Position numbers and translations under genes: made by a program. From the NCBI RefSeq assembly GCF_014192105.1, contig NZ_JACHXK010000005.1, positions 188,804 to 252,803 on the forward strand: a DNA stretch of 64,000 nucleotides, read 5' to 3'. The notes beneath the pieces were generated by a model that worked only from the letters and a program-made list of their open reading frames with translations, had not been told where the DNA came from and made no database searches. Of the stretch, positions 51,530 to 59,593 are shown piece after piece; the stretch's first letter is position 1, and each line of letters opens with the position of its first letter. This DNA is from Paenibacillus phyllosphaerae. GTDB lineage: Bacteria > Bacillota > Bacilli > Paenibacillales > Paenibacillaceae.

Positions 51530-52347
51530 CCGCCGAACAGGCCTCCCGAGCTTTTGGAACTGGAGCCGCTCGAGCTAAAGCTGCTCGATTTGCCGCCAAT
51601 GCCGCCTGCCGACGACGACGTGGATGAAGAGGAGGAAGACGAAGTCGCTGATGATGACTTTGTAGATGAGGACGTTGTGCTGTCGGACCGCTTCGTTATC
51701 GTCCCTGTGGTATTCGTCGTCTTCGGCCGTACCGCCGATCCGGTCACCGGACTGTTCTGGAATTGATCGCTCTTATAGGTCGGCACTTTGTACGCGGCTC
51801 CCGTACGAATGTCATAGCTGCGGTACATGCTGTGATAGCGCGTAGTCGAGTAGGCGCTGCCGTTATTGAAGATCATGTGATAGAGCAGCAGATCGTCCCA
51901 GCCGAAGCCGGAATACGTGTGAATGACGGTCGTGCCGCCTGTTGTCCCGCCTGTGCCGCTGCCCGCCGTACTGCCTGCGGCAGCCGATGTGTCCTCGCAC
52001 GCATTCTCCGCTTGCGGATCCGTCACGGCAGGATCGCACTCCTGCAGCAGCGGAATGTTCCAGTCGGACGTCGGATCGAAAAATGCCTTTACGTTATCAT
52101 TCGACCATTCCACCAGGGTTGGCTCTGCCACGGCGGTCTCCGCAGCGGTCGTCTGCGTCTGGCCGCTCGTCTCCGCGGAAGCTTCGCCGGCGAAGCTCGC
52201 CCCGAGCAGCGCATTGGCGACAAGCGCGATCCCGAGCGACGTCGAGAGGACGCGAAGCGGCTTGCCGTCCTTCGTGAAGAGCACCGGCTTCGCCTGCGCT
52301 TGCTCCTGTACGAATGGCTCCGGTTTATGCTGATCTTGCTTCGACAT
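51526..52347 (-). CDS. DUF1190 (YgiB)-like secreted or anchored protein, Ser-rich (273 aa)
   Basis: An N-terminal hydrophobic segment (about 35-57, VLSTSLGIALVANALLGASF) acts as anchor or signal. A Cys pair (ECDPAVTDPQAENACED) and a DUF1190-like block (YDIRTGAAYKVPTYKSDQF, PKTTNTTGTITKRS) follow, then a Ser-rich tail ending SSGGLFGG. The layout recalls E. coli YgiB/YjfM, encoded next to the GspS-like YgiC/YjfC; assignment rests on that pattern and context. Translation is coupled to the ligase (ATGA). Confidence 0.72.
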   Translation of the reverse strand: MSKQDQHKPEPFVQEQAQAKPVLFTKDGKPLRVLSTSLGIALVANALLGASFAGEASAETSGQTQTTAAETAVAEPTLVEWSNDNVKAFFDPTSDWNIPLLQECDPAVTDPQAENACEDTSAAAGSTAGSGTGGTTGGTTVIHTYSGFGWDDLLLYHMIFNNGSAYSTTRYHSMYRSYDIRTGAAYKVPTYKSDQFQNSPVTGSAVRPKTTNTTGTITKRSDSTTSSSTKSSSATSSSSSSSTSSSAGGIGGKSSSFSSSGSSSKSSGGLFGG

Positions 52348-52389
52348 CAGAATGCCTCCTTTTCTGCTGATATCTGGCTGTGGGCCTCA

Positions 52390-52608
52390 CTATTCCTTAA
52401 CCGGCAGAACGAGCAGTTCCAGCACCTGCTGATCGACGTTAAGCCGCCCTTCCACCGTCTCGTACTCGTGTCCGCCCACCGTCAGGAAGTTGACCGCCTG
52501 CAGCGCATCGATCATTTCTTTGGTCCAGAACCGCACATCCAGATTGCGCAGCGTGCCATCCGGACGCTTCTCCATGAGCCGAACCTGAAGACCTTTTTCC
52601 ATATACAT
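52390..52608 (-). CDS. Small protein of unknown function (72 aa)
   Basis: MYMEKGLQVRLMEKRPDGTL, ending LELLVLPVKE; no membrane helix, no motif recognised. AAAGGG lies upstream; starts at 52608 and 52602 are both possible. It is the first gene, 42 nt ahead of the DUF1190-like gene on the same strand, and probably belongs to that operon. Confidence 0.65.
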   Translation of the reverse strand: MYMEKGLQVRLMEKRPDGTLRNLDVRFWTKEMIDALQAVNFLTVGGHEYETVEGRLNVDQQVLELLVLPVKE

Positions 52609-52822
52609 TACACCCTTTCCAATAAAGAACATGTGATTGATACGCAGTTCATGCCTGTAATGTTGCGCTCTTAGGCGATTTTATTAAATCGAGAGATGGA
52701 CTTGCCCGATCGTTTCGACATTTATTTTTCTTTCAGCTTCGGTTCAGTTTCGTCTCAGGATCGCCCTTCATAATGAGGCTATCAACAAACATACCACATT
52801 CGAACGAAGGCAGGGTTGCCGA
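52609..52822. other. Divergent promoter region
   Basis: Between the DUF1190/GspS operon (minus) and the ApbE operon (plus). It holds three 11-bp direct repeats and a CATAAT -10 candidate (52769-52774). Confidence 0.55.
52731..52763 (+). promoter_or_regulatory. Three 11-bp direct repeats, response-regulator-type site
   Basis: TTTCAGCTTCG, GTTCAGTTTCG and TCTCAGGATCG are contiguous with exact 11-bp period (consensus nTTCAGnTTCG). One helical turn spacing and a position just before a CATAAT -10 fit an OmpR-family activator. Confidence 0.7.
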
Positions 52823-53212
52823 ATGAAGAACGATAAATGGATGAAGTGGAAAATCGCCCTGATCGGTACGGCCGGGATGGCCGTTCTGTTCCATACCATA
52901 AAATCTAGCGATGAATATGCAGTGGCTACAACCAATAAAGAAGTTCTGAAAGTCGCTTCCACTAGTGCCGAGAGCAGCGACGATCCGGTGTTCAACGAAT
53001 GGCTGGATCAGGAATCGAGCAGCAGCGGCGCAAATGCCGACCCGAGCACATCGGGCCGCGGCAACCACCGCTATGTAGGTCCCGATTACAGCGAACACGG
53101 CGGCCGCGGCTGGCGCAGCTCGGCATCCTCGAATGACGAGACGCCGAGCGTGACGAACGAACCGAGCGATACGAACGCTTCCGAATTTACTACCCAGACA
53201 GGGAGGTCTTAA
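52823..53212 (+). CDS. Small membrane-anchored Ser-rich protein (129 aa)
   Basis: MKNDKWMKWKIALIGTAGMA begins a single signal-anchor helix (about 10-25). The remainder is disordered and rich in Ser, Asn, Asp, Thr and Gly. It contains no clear flavin-acceptor motif of the DGATS/SGAT kind used by ApbE. First gene of the ApbE operon, ending 2 nt before the apbE start. Unknown function; possibly a scaffold or partner of the reductase (inference). Confidence 0.75.
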   Translation: MKNDKWMKWKIALIGTAGMAVLFHTIKSSDEYAVATTNKEVLKVASTSAESSDDPVFNEWLDQESSSSGANADPSTSGRGNHRYVGPDYSEHGGRGWRSSASSNDETPSVTNEPSDTNASEFTTQTGRS

Positions 53213-53214
53213 CC

Positions 53215-54285
53215 ATGCCAACGGAACAACTGATGCCTGTTATGCTGCACGCCTTTCAATTCCGGGCCATGAACACGAAGATTGAAATCGCGCTTCGCAC
53301 CGCCGATATGGAGCTGGTGGCCAAGGCCAAAGCATTCGCGGCGGACTGGTTCCGGTTCGCCGAGCAGCGCTTCAGCCGGTTCCGTACGGACAGCGAGCTG
53401 AGCCTCTTGAATCGTGCGGGCGGCAAGCCTTATCTCGTGTCGGAATCGATGCTCGAAGTCCTGTCGCTAACGAAGCATTATGAAGCGGTGACCGAAGGCG
53501 CATTCAGCCCTTTCGTCCTCTCCGCCATGCACAGGGCCGGGTACCGCGACAGCTTCGAACGCATGCAAACAGACCCGCTAACGTATAGTGGGCTGGAGAC
53601 GCCCGGTTATGAGCCTGCCTCGCTTGTGCATCCAGTCATGGTGATCGACCGCGGCATGAGAGCCGTTACGTTGCCGCAGGGCCATCCGATCGATCTTGGC
53701 GGCATTGTGAAGAGTTGGGCCGTCAACCGGCTGGGCATCTTCCTCCGCACGAGACTCGGCATTGCGCACGGACTGATCAATGCGGGCGGCGATCTGACCA
53801 CCTGGGGGACGCGGACCGCGGAAGGCGAGCCATGGACCGTCACCGCCGAACACCCATGGGAACCGGAGAAAAGCGTCGGTACCGTCAAGCTGTCCGGGCC
53901 GTACGCGTCCGCCGCTACTTCGAGCAAGCTTGGCCGCAGCTGGACGACCGCTTCCGGCGCGCAGCATCATCTCATTGATCCTTCTACGATGGCGCCGAGC
54001 CGGAGCGACGTCGTCCAATGCACGGTTGTCGGCACGCATGCGGCAGATTGCGAAGTATGGGCCAAGACGATCTGCATCCTCGGCCTGCATGAAGGCGCAG
54101 CCCGCATGGCGCGCCAAGCTCCGGGCTATGAAGCGCTCGTATTTACGGCAGACGGCGCGATGGTCCTGATCGCGGACGTCGCATCGGTAGACCGCCGGTG
54201 GGCCGTACCGGGGGCAGCCGTCCTATTGCCTTCGATGCTAAATGCGCATGATACCACGAAACTGAATCGGGAGGCGAGCCTATGA
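53215..54285 (+). CDS. apbE: FAD:protein FMN transferase (ApbE) (356 aa)
   Basis: Transfers FMN from FAD to a Thr of target proteins. Motifs: FRAMNTKIEIALRT, EQRFSRFRTDSELSLLNR, EGAFSPFVLSAMHRAGY, IDLGGIVKSWAVNRLG, LINAGGDLTTWG and QHHLIDPSTMAP. No signal peptide or lipobox is evident, unlike many ApbE proteins, so the cytosolic face is likely. It overlaps the ferric-reductase-like gene by 4 nt. The acceptor protein is not in this operon as far as can be seen. Confidence 0.93.
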   Translation: MPTEQLMPVMLHAFQFRAMNTKIEIALRTADMELVAKAKAFAADWFRFAEQRFSRFRTDSELSLLNRAGGKPYLVSESMLEVLSLTKHYEAVTEGAFSPFVLSAMHRAGYRDSFERMQTDPLTYSGLETPGYEPASLVHPVMVIDRGMRAVTLPQGHPIDLGGIVKSWAVNRLGIFLRTRLGIAHGLINAGGDLTTWGTRTAEGEPWTVTAEHPWEPEKSVGTVKLSGPYASAATSSKLGRSWTTASGAQHHLIDPSTMAPSRSDVVQCTVVGTHAADCEVWAKTICILGLHEGAARMARQAPGYEALVFTADGAMVLIADVASVDRRWAVPGAAVLLPSMLNAHDTTKLNREASL

Positions 54286-54875
54286 TTGCTGCCATTCTTG
54301 AGCTGCCGCTATGGCAGGCGATGCGCACGATGGGGATGATCAGCTTCCTCGCCATCACGGCCGGCGTGTGCTTGGGCATTATTTACAGCATGCCGGTATG
54401 GAGCGGCGCGGTGAAGAAGAAACTTTATAAGATTCATTCCACTTTGACGATCGGCGGCGCCGCGATCGGGATGCTGCACGGCATGATCTCCGTCATCGAT
54501 ACGTACACGCCGTTCACCTGGAGCGAAGTGCTGATTCCGTTCACGGCAGACTACCACCCGGTGCTGTCCGGCCTTGGCACCTTAAGCGGTTATCTGCTGT
54601 TGATCGTCATCCTGACGACGGACTTGCGCGGCAAACTGGGGCGCAAGCTCTGGATGACGTTGCATCTGCTCGCTTATCCGGCATTCATCATGTCGCTCGT
54701 CCATGGCTTCTTCCTCGGTACGGACAGCAGCAATCCGTATATCCAATGGATCTACGCCGTGGCGCTAAGCGCCGTTCTGCTCACCACGCTCGTCCGCGCC
54801 ACGATCCGCTCGCTGGCCGCAGGCAAGAATGAGCCGCCGCGCGCTGCGGTACGCAAGGAAGGCCGCGCGGGATGA
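54282..54875 (+). CDS. Ferric-reductase-like transmembrane protein (197 aa)
   Basis: Six hydrophobic helices with His residues in the pattern of FRD/MsrQ heme proteins: YKIHSTLTIGGAAIGMLHGM and MTLHLLAYPAFIMSLVHGFF (two His per pair of helices, candidate b-heme ligands). No FAD/NAD domain. Together with ApbE it suggests a membrane electron-transfer chain delivering electrons across the membrane (inference). ATGA overlap with apbE. Confidence 0.9.
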   Translation: MIAAILELPLWQAMRTMGMISFLAITAGVCLGIIYSMPVWSGAVKKKLYKIHSTLTIGGAAIGMLHGMISVIDTYTPFTWSEVLIPFTADYHPVLSGLGTLSGYLLLIVILTTDLRGKLGRKLWMTLHLLAYPAFIMSLVHGFFLGTDSSNPYIQWIYAVALSAVLLTTLVRATIRSLAAGKNEPPRAAVRKEGRAG

Positions 54876-54902
54876 GGCATCGCGTTACAGGAAGGTAAAC
54901 TT

Positions 54903-54936
54903 AAAGCCACCAATCCGTGAGGGTTGGCGGTTTTGT
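54903..54936. terminator. Bidirectional terminator
   Basis: AAAGCCACCAATCC, GTGA loop, GGGTTGGCGGTTTT. Confidence 0.82.
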
Positions 54937-55347
54937 TTACTTCTGGTCCATAATCCATTGTTCGTCGTAACCTTTAGATACTGGCTCGTGAATATCGCCA
55001 ATATTATCAATTGCACGATACCACGCGGTTAGAACCTCACCGTTCGATAGGTACTGGATCTTGTAAATGGTGTTGGCGCTCCCACTTTCACCGAACGGAC
55101 TATCCTTGGAATTCACTTTCTTTATTTCCTCTACATGTCCTCCATAAAACTCAATGACCCTATGAATCTCAAGCTTGTGCATGCGGTTGAGTCGATGATT
55201 CATCAACAAATAAATGGGTAGCCCAATCACTATGCACCAGAAGATGATCTTAACGACATTTCTCGTATTCTTACGATGCTTTATAACTAAGATGACGCCC
55301 GAAATAAATAAGATCACGAATAGCAAAAAAAATAAAACTCCCATCAT
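54937..55347 (-). CDS. Membrane protein of unknown function, AT-rich (136 aa)
   Basis: Two N-terminal helices (VLFFLLFVILFISGVILVIK and VVKIIFWCIVIGLPIYLLMN) and a soluble C-terminal part (VIEFYGGHVEEIKKVNSKDS, YKIQYLSNGEVLTAWYRAID). The base composition is clearly lower in GC than both neighbours, with Lys/Ile/Asn-rich usage, suggesting recent acquisition. No family recognised. The stop overlaps the terminator edge. Confidence 0.7.
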   Translation of the reverse strand: MMGVLFFLLFVILFISGVILVIKHRKNTRNVVKIIFWCIVIGLPIYLLMNHRLNRMHKLEIHRVIEFYGGHVEEIKKVNSKDSPFGESGSANTIYKIQYLSNGEVLTAWYRAIDNIGDIHEPVSKGYDEQWIMDQK

Positions 55348-55388
55348 CGCCCTCCCAAAAAACTACATCCCTAAATTTTGGCACAAAA

Positions 55389-55419
55389 AAGAGGAACAGA
55401 CAATCGGCCTGTTCCTCTT
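55389..55419 (-). terminator. Terminator of the DEAD-box helicase gene
   Basis: AAGAGGAACAG / CTGTTCCTCTT, followed by TTTTTT on the minus strand. Confidence 0.92.
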
Positions 55420-55451
55420 CCAGTTGGTTATCGTTGTTCAAGGGGAGAATC

Positions 55452-57386
55452 TTAACGCCCTCTGCGCTGCGGACGACCGCCGCTGCGGCTGCCCGAACCG
55501 CCACCGCGATTGCCTGCCGGCGCTCCGCTGCGTCCGCCTTGGCCGCCACGGCCTTGCGCACCGCCGCTCGAACGCCCGCCACGGCTACTGCCGCCGCGTG
55601 CGGATTCGCCGCTTGCGCCGCGACCGGTGCCTCCGCGTGTAAATTCGCCACCTGCGCTACGACCGCCTCCGCCGCGCGTAAATTCGCCGCCTGCGCTACG
55701 ACCGGTGCCGCCGCGCGTAAATTCGCCGCCTGCACTGCGTCCGTTGCCGCCGCGTGCGGATTCGCCCCGTGCAGATTCGCCGCTTGCTCCGCGTCCACCG
55801 CGATTGTTGCCGCCGCGCGAGAAGTCGCCGCTTGCTCCGCGGCTGCTGCCACCGCGTCCAGTACGCGCGCCATCCGGCTTGTTCCAGATGCCCGTGTTCG
55901 CACGCGTCGGGCTCTCCTCTTGCGCGAAGCCCGCGTTACCGCGGCCTAGGTTTGCGCGCACTTCATCGCGCGCCTCCCAGCCGCCAGATCGTGCGCCGCG
56001 CGCCGAATCCTCGCGTACAGCCGCACCAGCGCCGCGTCCGCGTGAGCCAGCCTGGCTCACGCGTGCGCCTCCACGGCCTCCGCTTGCCTTCGCTTCCTCT
56101 CGCCCGCCGCGACCACGGCCCGCGCTCTCCTTGCCCGCGCGGCCGCCAGCCGCCGCGCCGCGACGCCCAGCCGGAGCTTGCGCTCCTCCGCGGCGCGGTT
56201 TGCGCTCGTCATCCTTACTGCGGCGCTCGCCTTTCTCCACCGCTTCGCCCGGAGCTACATCCACGATCCGGCCGCCGTCGAGCCTTCTCTTCTCAAGCGT
56301 CTGGCCGATGCCCTTCTCGATCGCCTCGAGCGCATAGCCGTCGCGCGGCGTAGCGAACGTTACCGCCAGACCGTCAGCGCCAGCGCGGCCCGTCCGGCCG
56401 ATCCGGTGAATATAGCTCTCCGTATCATGCGGCATATCGTAGTTGTACACGTGCGTGACGCCTTCCACGTCGAGACCGCGCGCCGCGATATCCGTCGCCA
56501 CCAGGAACTGCAGTCTCGCCTCGCGGAACCGCTTCATGACCTGCTCGCGCTTCGCCTGCGACAGATCGCCGTGAAGCTCGTCCGATGCGTAGCCCGCATC
56601 CTGCAGCGCTTCGTTCAGCGCTTGCGCACGGCGTTTCGTCCGGCAGAAGATCATCGCCAGATAAGGCGTATTCTCATGCATCATGCGGATGAGCGCATCC
56701 TGCTTGCCGCGGTCTGTCGTCTGGACGACGAGCTGGCGAATGCCTTTGACCGTCACTTTCGGCGCTTTGACCGTAATATCCTTCGGCTCGCGCATGAAGC
56801 GCGTCGCAAGCGAACGCACGGCCTGCGGCATCGTCGCCGAGAACAGCATCGTCTGACGGCGAGCCGGGATTTTCGAGATGATGTCTTCCACTTCATTCAA
56901 GAAGCCCATATGCAGCATCTGATCCGCTTCATCGAGTACGAGCATGTTGACTCCGCCAAGCGAGATCGTCTCCCGGCGCAGATGGTCGAGCAAACGTCCC
57001 GGCGTTGCGACCGCGATATGGACGCCATTGCCGAGCTTGCGCATTTGCGCTTCAACATCCTGGCCGCCGTAGATGGCGACCACTCTGAATCCCGATTCCT
57101 TATTCAGCCACCGCTTGAGCTCATTGGTGATCTGCAGCGCCAGTTCCCGCGTCGGCGTCAGGATAAGCCCCTGCAGCTTCGGCTTCTCCGGGTCGAGTTT
57201 CTCGAGCATCGGCAGCAGGAAAGCCAGCGTCTTGCCCGTTCCCGTCTGCGCTTGGCACACGACGTCCTCGCCCTTCAATATGACCGGAATCGCGCCTTCC
57301 TGGATCGGCGTCGCTTCCACGATGCCGCCGGCGCGCAATGCCGCCGTCTGCTCCTGTGATATGCCTAGTTGTACAAAATCCGCCAA
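55452..57386 (-). CDS. DEAD-box RNA helicase with RGG-repeat tail (644 aa)
   Basis: Q motif GIVEATPIQEGAIP, Walker A AQTGTGKT, PTRELALQ, VATPGRLLDHL, DEAD in VLDEADQMLHMGF, FSATMP, and ATDIAARGLDVEGVTHVYNY with HRIGRTGRAG. After the core (about 1-375) comes a long Arg/Gly-rich tail with repeats such as GGTGRSAGGEFTRG, likely RNA-binding. Of the CshA/DeaD kind, acting in ribosome assembly, mRNA decay or cold adaptation. TTG at 57386 is preferred because GAGGTGG lies 5 nt upstream; GTG at 57395 overlaps that site. Confidence 0.92.
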   Translation of the reverse strand: MADFVQLGISQEQTAALRAGGIVEATPIQEGAIPVILKGEDVVCQAQTGTGKTLAFLLPMLEKLDPEKPKLQGLILTPTRELALQITNELKRWLNKESGFRVVAIYGGQDVEAQMRKLGNGVHIAVATPGRLLDHLRRETISLGGVNMLVLDEADQMLHMGFLNEVEDIISKIPARRQTMLFSATMPQAVRSLATRFMREPKDITVKAPKVTVKGIRQLVVQTTDRGKQDALIRMMHENTPYLAMIFCRTKRRAQALNEALQDAGYASDELHGDLSQAKREQVMKRFREARLQFLVATDIAARGLDVEGVTHVYNYDMPHDTESYIHRIGRTGRAGADGLAVTFATPRDGYALEAIEKGIGQTLEKRRLDGGRIVDVAPGEAVEKGERRSKDDERKPRRGGAQAPAGRRGAAAGGRAGKESAGRGRGGREEAKASGGRGGARVSQAGSRGRGAGAAVREDSARGARSGGWEARDEVRANLGRGNAGFAQEESPTRANTGIWNKPDGARTGRGGSSRGASGDFSRGGNNRGGRGASGESARGESARGGNGRSAGGEFTRGGTGRSAGGEFTRGGGGRSAGGEFTRGGTGRGASGESARGGSSRGGRSSGGAQGRGGQGGRSGAPAGNRGGGSGSRSGGRPQRRGR

Positions 57387-57489
57387 AATGGCCACCTCAT
57401 TTATCTATATATGCTATATGCATTATCCACGGTAAGCGAACAACTCTTCTATCCTATCACAAATGACGGCAGAAGACCTTGCTATTCTG

Positions 57490-58572
57490 TTATCTCTGGC
57501 CCCATGGTTGTACGGTCGTTCGCACAGCTTCCCCGCTATCGATAGCTTTCGTCATCATCAGCGACAAATAGTGATCCTGCGCCGCCTCCGCCAGACTATA
57601 GAAGGAAGTCCCATCTGCCGCGTATTCGCCCATCCGGACCAGACACGCCGCAATGGCGATCTCGTCGTCCGAGAGCCTACCCGGGGCAAAAGGATTCCGG
57701 TACAGCCATTCCGCGCCCAGCGTCACGCCCGCATGATAATAACCTTCCAGATTACCGTCATGCCCCGTATCGACCCGCTTCATACCTAATTCGACCGGCG
57801 TCCGGTAATCCGGCAGCCAGCGCACGTCGTTATTCACGATCTCGCCGCGTTCCCCGCGCACGAGCACCCGGTTCCCCCGGATCCAGGAGAAGTATTGTTC
57901 CTTGGCAAAATCGAACACCGCGCTGCGCCCGTCATCGAATCGCAGCGTCGCGAGCTCCTGCACCGAATCGGCGATGCCTTCCGCTTGCGGAGGTCCGCTG
58001 CGGTCTGGCCCCTTCGTTAGCGGCCCTACGAATCGCTCCCCGCGAATCGCCGCCTCCTCGAAGCCGACGCCGAGCAGATGACGGATCAGGCTCATGCCAT
58101 GATAAGCATGGGCAGCCGATACCTGCACATGGGAGACCGCCCCCAGCCGGCCCGAGCGAACAACCGCAAGCCGCGCCGCATGCATCGGCTGGAATAGATA
58201 TTGCTCGGCGACCTGGATGCGCGCCCTAGGACCTACACGCTCCCATAATGCCGTAAGACTCGTCAGATCCTCAGCGGGCGGTGTCTCCGACAGCACGGGC
58301 ACATCCGCATCGGCCAACGCCGCCAGGTAGTCCGGACATGCCGTCCGCGATACGCTTACGACGGCGAAGGCATAATCCGGCTCGTGCAAGAAATCCGCCA
58401 TCGACTGAACCGTCCGGACGCCCCACTGTTCCGTGATCGCCCGCCCCTTCTCCGAGTCGCGGACGAGCATGCGCGTCACTTCAAAAAACTGCGGCAGCGC
58501 AGCGGCAATCCGTAAATAGAATGCCGCCCGCCAGCCGCCTCCGATAATACCGAACCTAATGATCGCTGACAT
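57490..58572 (-). CDS. Gfo/Idh/MocA family oxidoreductase (360 aa)
   Basis: Rossmann start IIRFGIIGGGWRAAFYLRIA, followed by VLSETPPAEDLTSL, where the usual EKP motif is ETP: the catalytic lysine of EKP is replaced by Thr. The C-terminal domain has SHVQVSAAHAYHGMSLIRHL. These enzymes act on sugars or inositols with NAD(P). Start 58572 has AAGGTG 6 nt upstream. It follows the GntR regulator gene by 24 nt on the same strand, which probably controls it. Confidence 0.87.
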   Translation of the reverse strand: MSAIIRFGIIGGGWRAAFYLRIAAALPQFFEVTRMLVRDSEKGRAITEQWGVRTVQSMADFLHEPDYAFAVVSVSRTACPDYLAALADADVPVLSETPPAEDLTSLTALWERVGPRARIQVAEQYLFQPMHAARLAVVRSGRLGAVSHVQVSAAHAYHGMSLIRHLLGVGFEEAAIRGERFVGPLTKGPDRSGPPQAEGIADSVQELATLRFDDGRSAVFDFAKEQYFSWIRGNRVLVRGERGEIVNNDVRWLPDYRTPVELGMKRVDTGHDGNLEGYYHAGVTLGAEWLYRNPFAPGRLSDDEIAIAACLVRMGEYAADGTSFYSLAEAAQDHYLSLMMTKAIDSGEAVRTTVQPWGQR

Positions 58573-58596
58573 CTTAATCACCTTACGCTCCTAACG

Positions 58597-59241
58597 TTAG
58601 AAGCGCCCTTCCCGGAATGCCCGCTCACGCAGCGCGGCAAAGCCTTGCAGCACCCGCTGCTTCAACCGGTCGTAATCGCCGGCCTTGATCGCTTCCATCA
58701 GCTCTTCGTTCATCCGGCTCGCGGAGAAGTGCTTCTGATGAGGCGTCCGCTTGTAATTCACGATCGCCGCCATCGTCAATTTATCCTTGAAGCTATCCAT
58801 GATCGTCAGCATCGACTGATTGTTCGCAGCGGACAAGTAGATGCTCGTGAATTGATGCGTATGCTCCAGATAGGCCGCATAATCGCCTGCCTCGGTAGCC
58901 TTCTGCTGTTTGCGAAGCTCCTCTTCCAGCTCTGCGACATCAAAGCCGCTTTCCCGCTGGGTCACGATTTCCGCCGTATAAATTTGAAAGGACACGATCA
59001 CCTCGAACATATCGAGGATTTCTTTGCCCGAAACTTCTTTGACCAGAATTCCGCGATTCTTGAGCGATACGACGTAACCTTCCGTCTCCAGGCGCGACAG
59101 CGCGGTCCGCACCGGCGTCCGGCTCATGCCGAATTCGGCGGCCAGTTCGTTCTCGGACAGCAGCGTGCCTGGCATGAATTCGCCATGGATCAGTTTCTTG
59201 CGAAGGCCGTTATAAATGTGATCTGCTAATGAAATCGTCAT
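58597..59241 (-). CDS. GntR-family (FadR/FCD-type) transcriptional regulator (214 aa)
   Basis: Winged HTH ENELAAEFGMSRTPVRTALS with RLETEGYVVSLKNRGILVKE, then an all-helical FCD domain with HTHQFTSIYLSAANNQ. FCD domains bind carboxylates or sugar acids through a metal. GGGGA precedes the ATG. It is the first gene of a two-gene unit with the oxidoreductase, whose substrate is the likely inducer. Confidence 0.92.
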   Translation of the reverse strand: MTISLADHIYNGLRKKLIHGEFMPGTLLSENELAAEFGMSRTPVRTALSRLETEGYVVSLKNRGILVKEVSGKEILDMFEVIVSFQIYTAEIVTQRESGFDVAELEEELRKQQKATEAGDYAAYLEHTHQFTSIYLSAANNQSMLTIMDSFKDKLTMAAIVNYKRTPHQKHFSASRMNEELMEAIKAGDYDRLKQRVLQGFAALRERAFREGRF

Positions 59242-59593
59242 GAAGAAGTCCCCTTATCTATATAGCCGTCATGGTGAATCGGCTAACGCCCAAGATCTTG
59301 GCGCAAGCGCGATCATTCCGGTGAAATATAAGCTTAAGTATGGTGTGAAACTTATCGTTACATGTTTTCCCCAAAAGACAGAACGAAGACCCCCCGCTTC
59401 ACAATTTCTGGGGCGAAAGGAGCATCGTTAACAAAATTGTACGTTTTGTCCCATAGACATGCAAGTAAATGACTTCCTGTTCTGACTGGCCTTCACGAAA
59501 CCTTAACGCGTCGATGACGATCCGTAAACAATGTGCCCCCATAATCACACTTGTATACGACTTACATACAAACTCTCTAGGGGGCTTATATTT
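59242..59593. other. Intergenic region between GntR and tyrosine phosphatase genes
   Basis: It contains a family I repeat (59268-59365) and the divergent promoters. No ORF of interest. Confidence 0.55.
59268..59365. repeat. Family I interspersed repeat, single copy
   Basis: ATGGTGAATCGGCTAACGCC, TTGGCGCAAGCGC and TCATTCCGGTGAAAT align with the 31389 copy and the array at 1-470. Confidence 0.7.
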
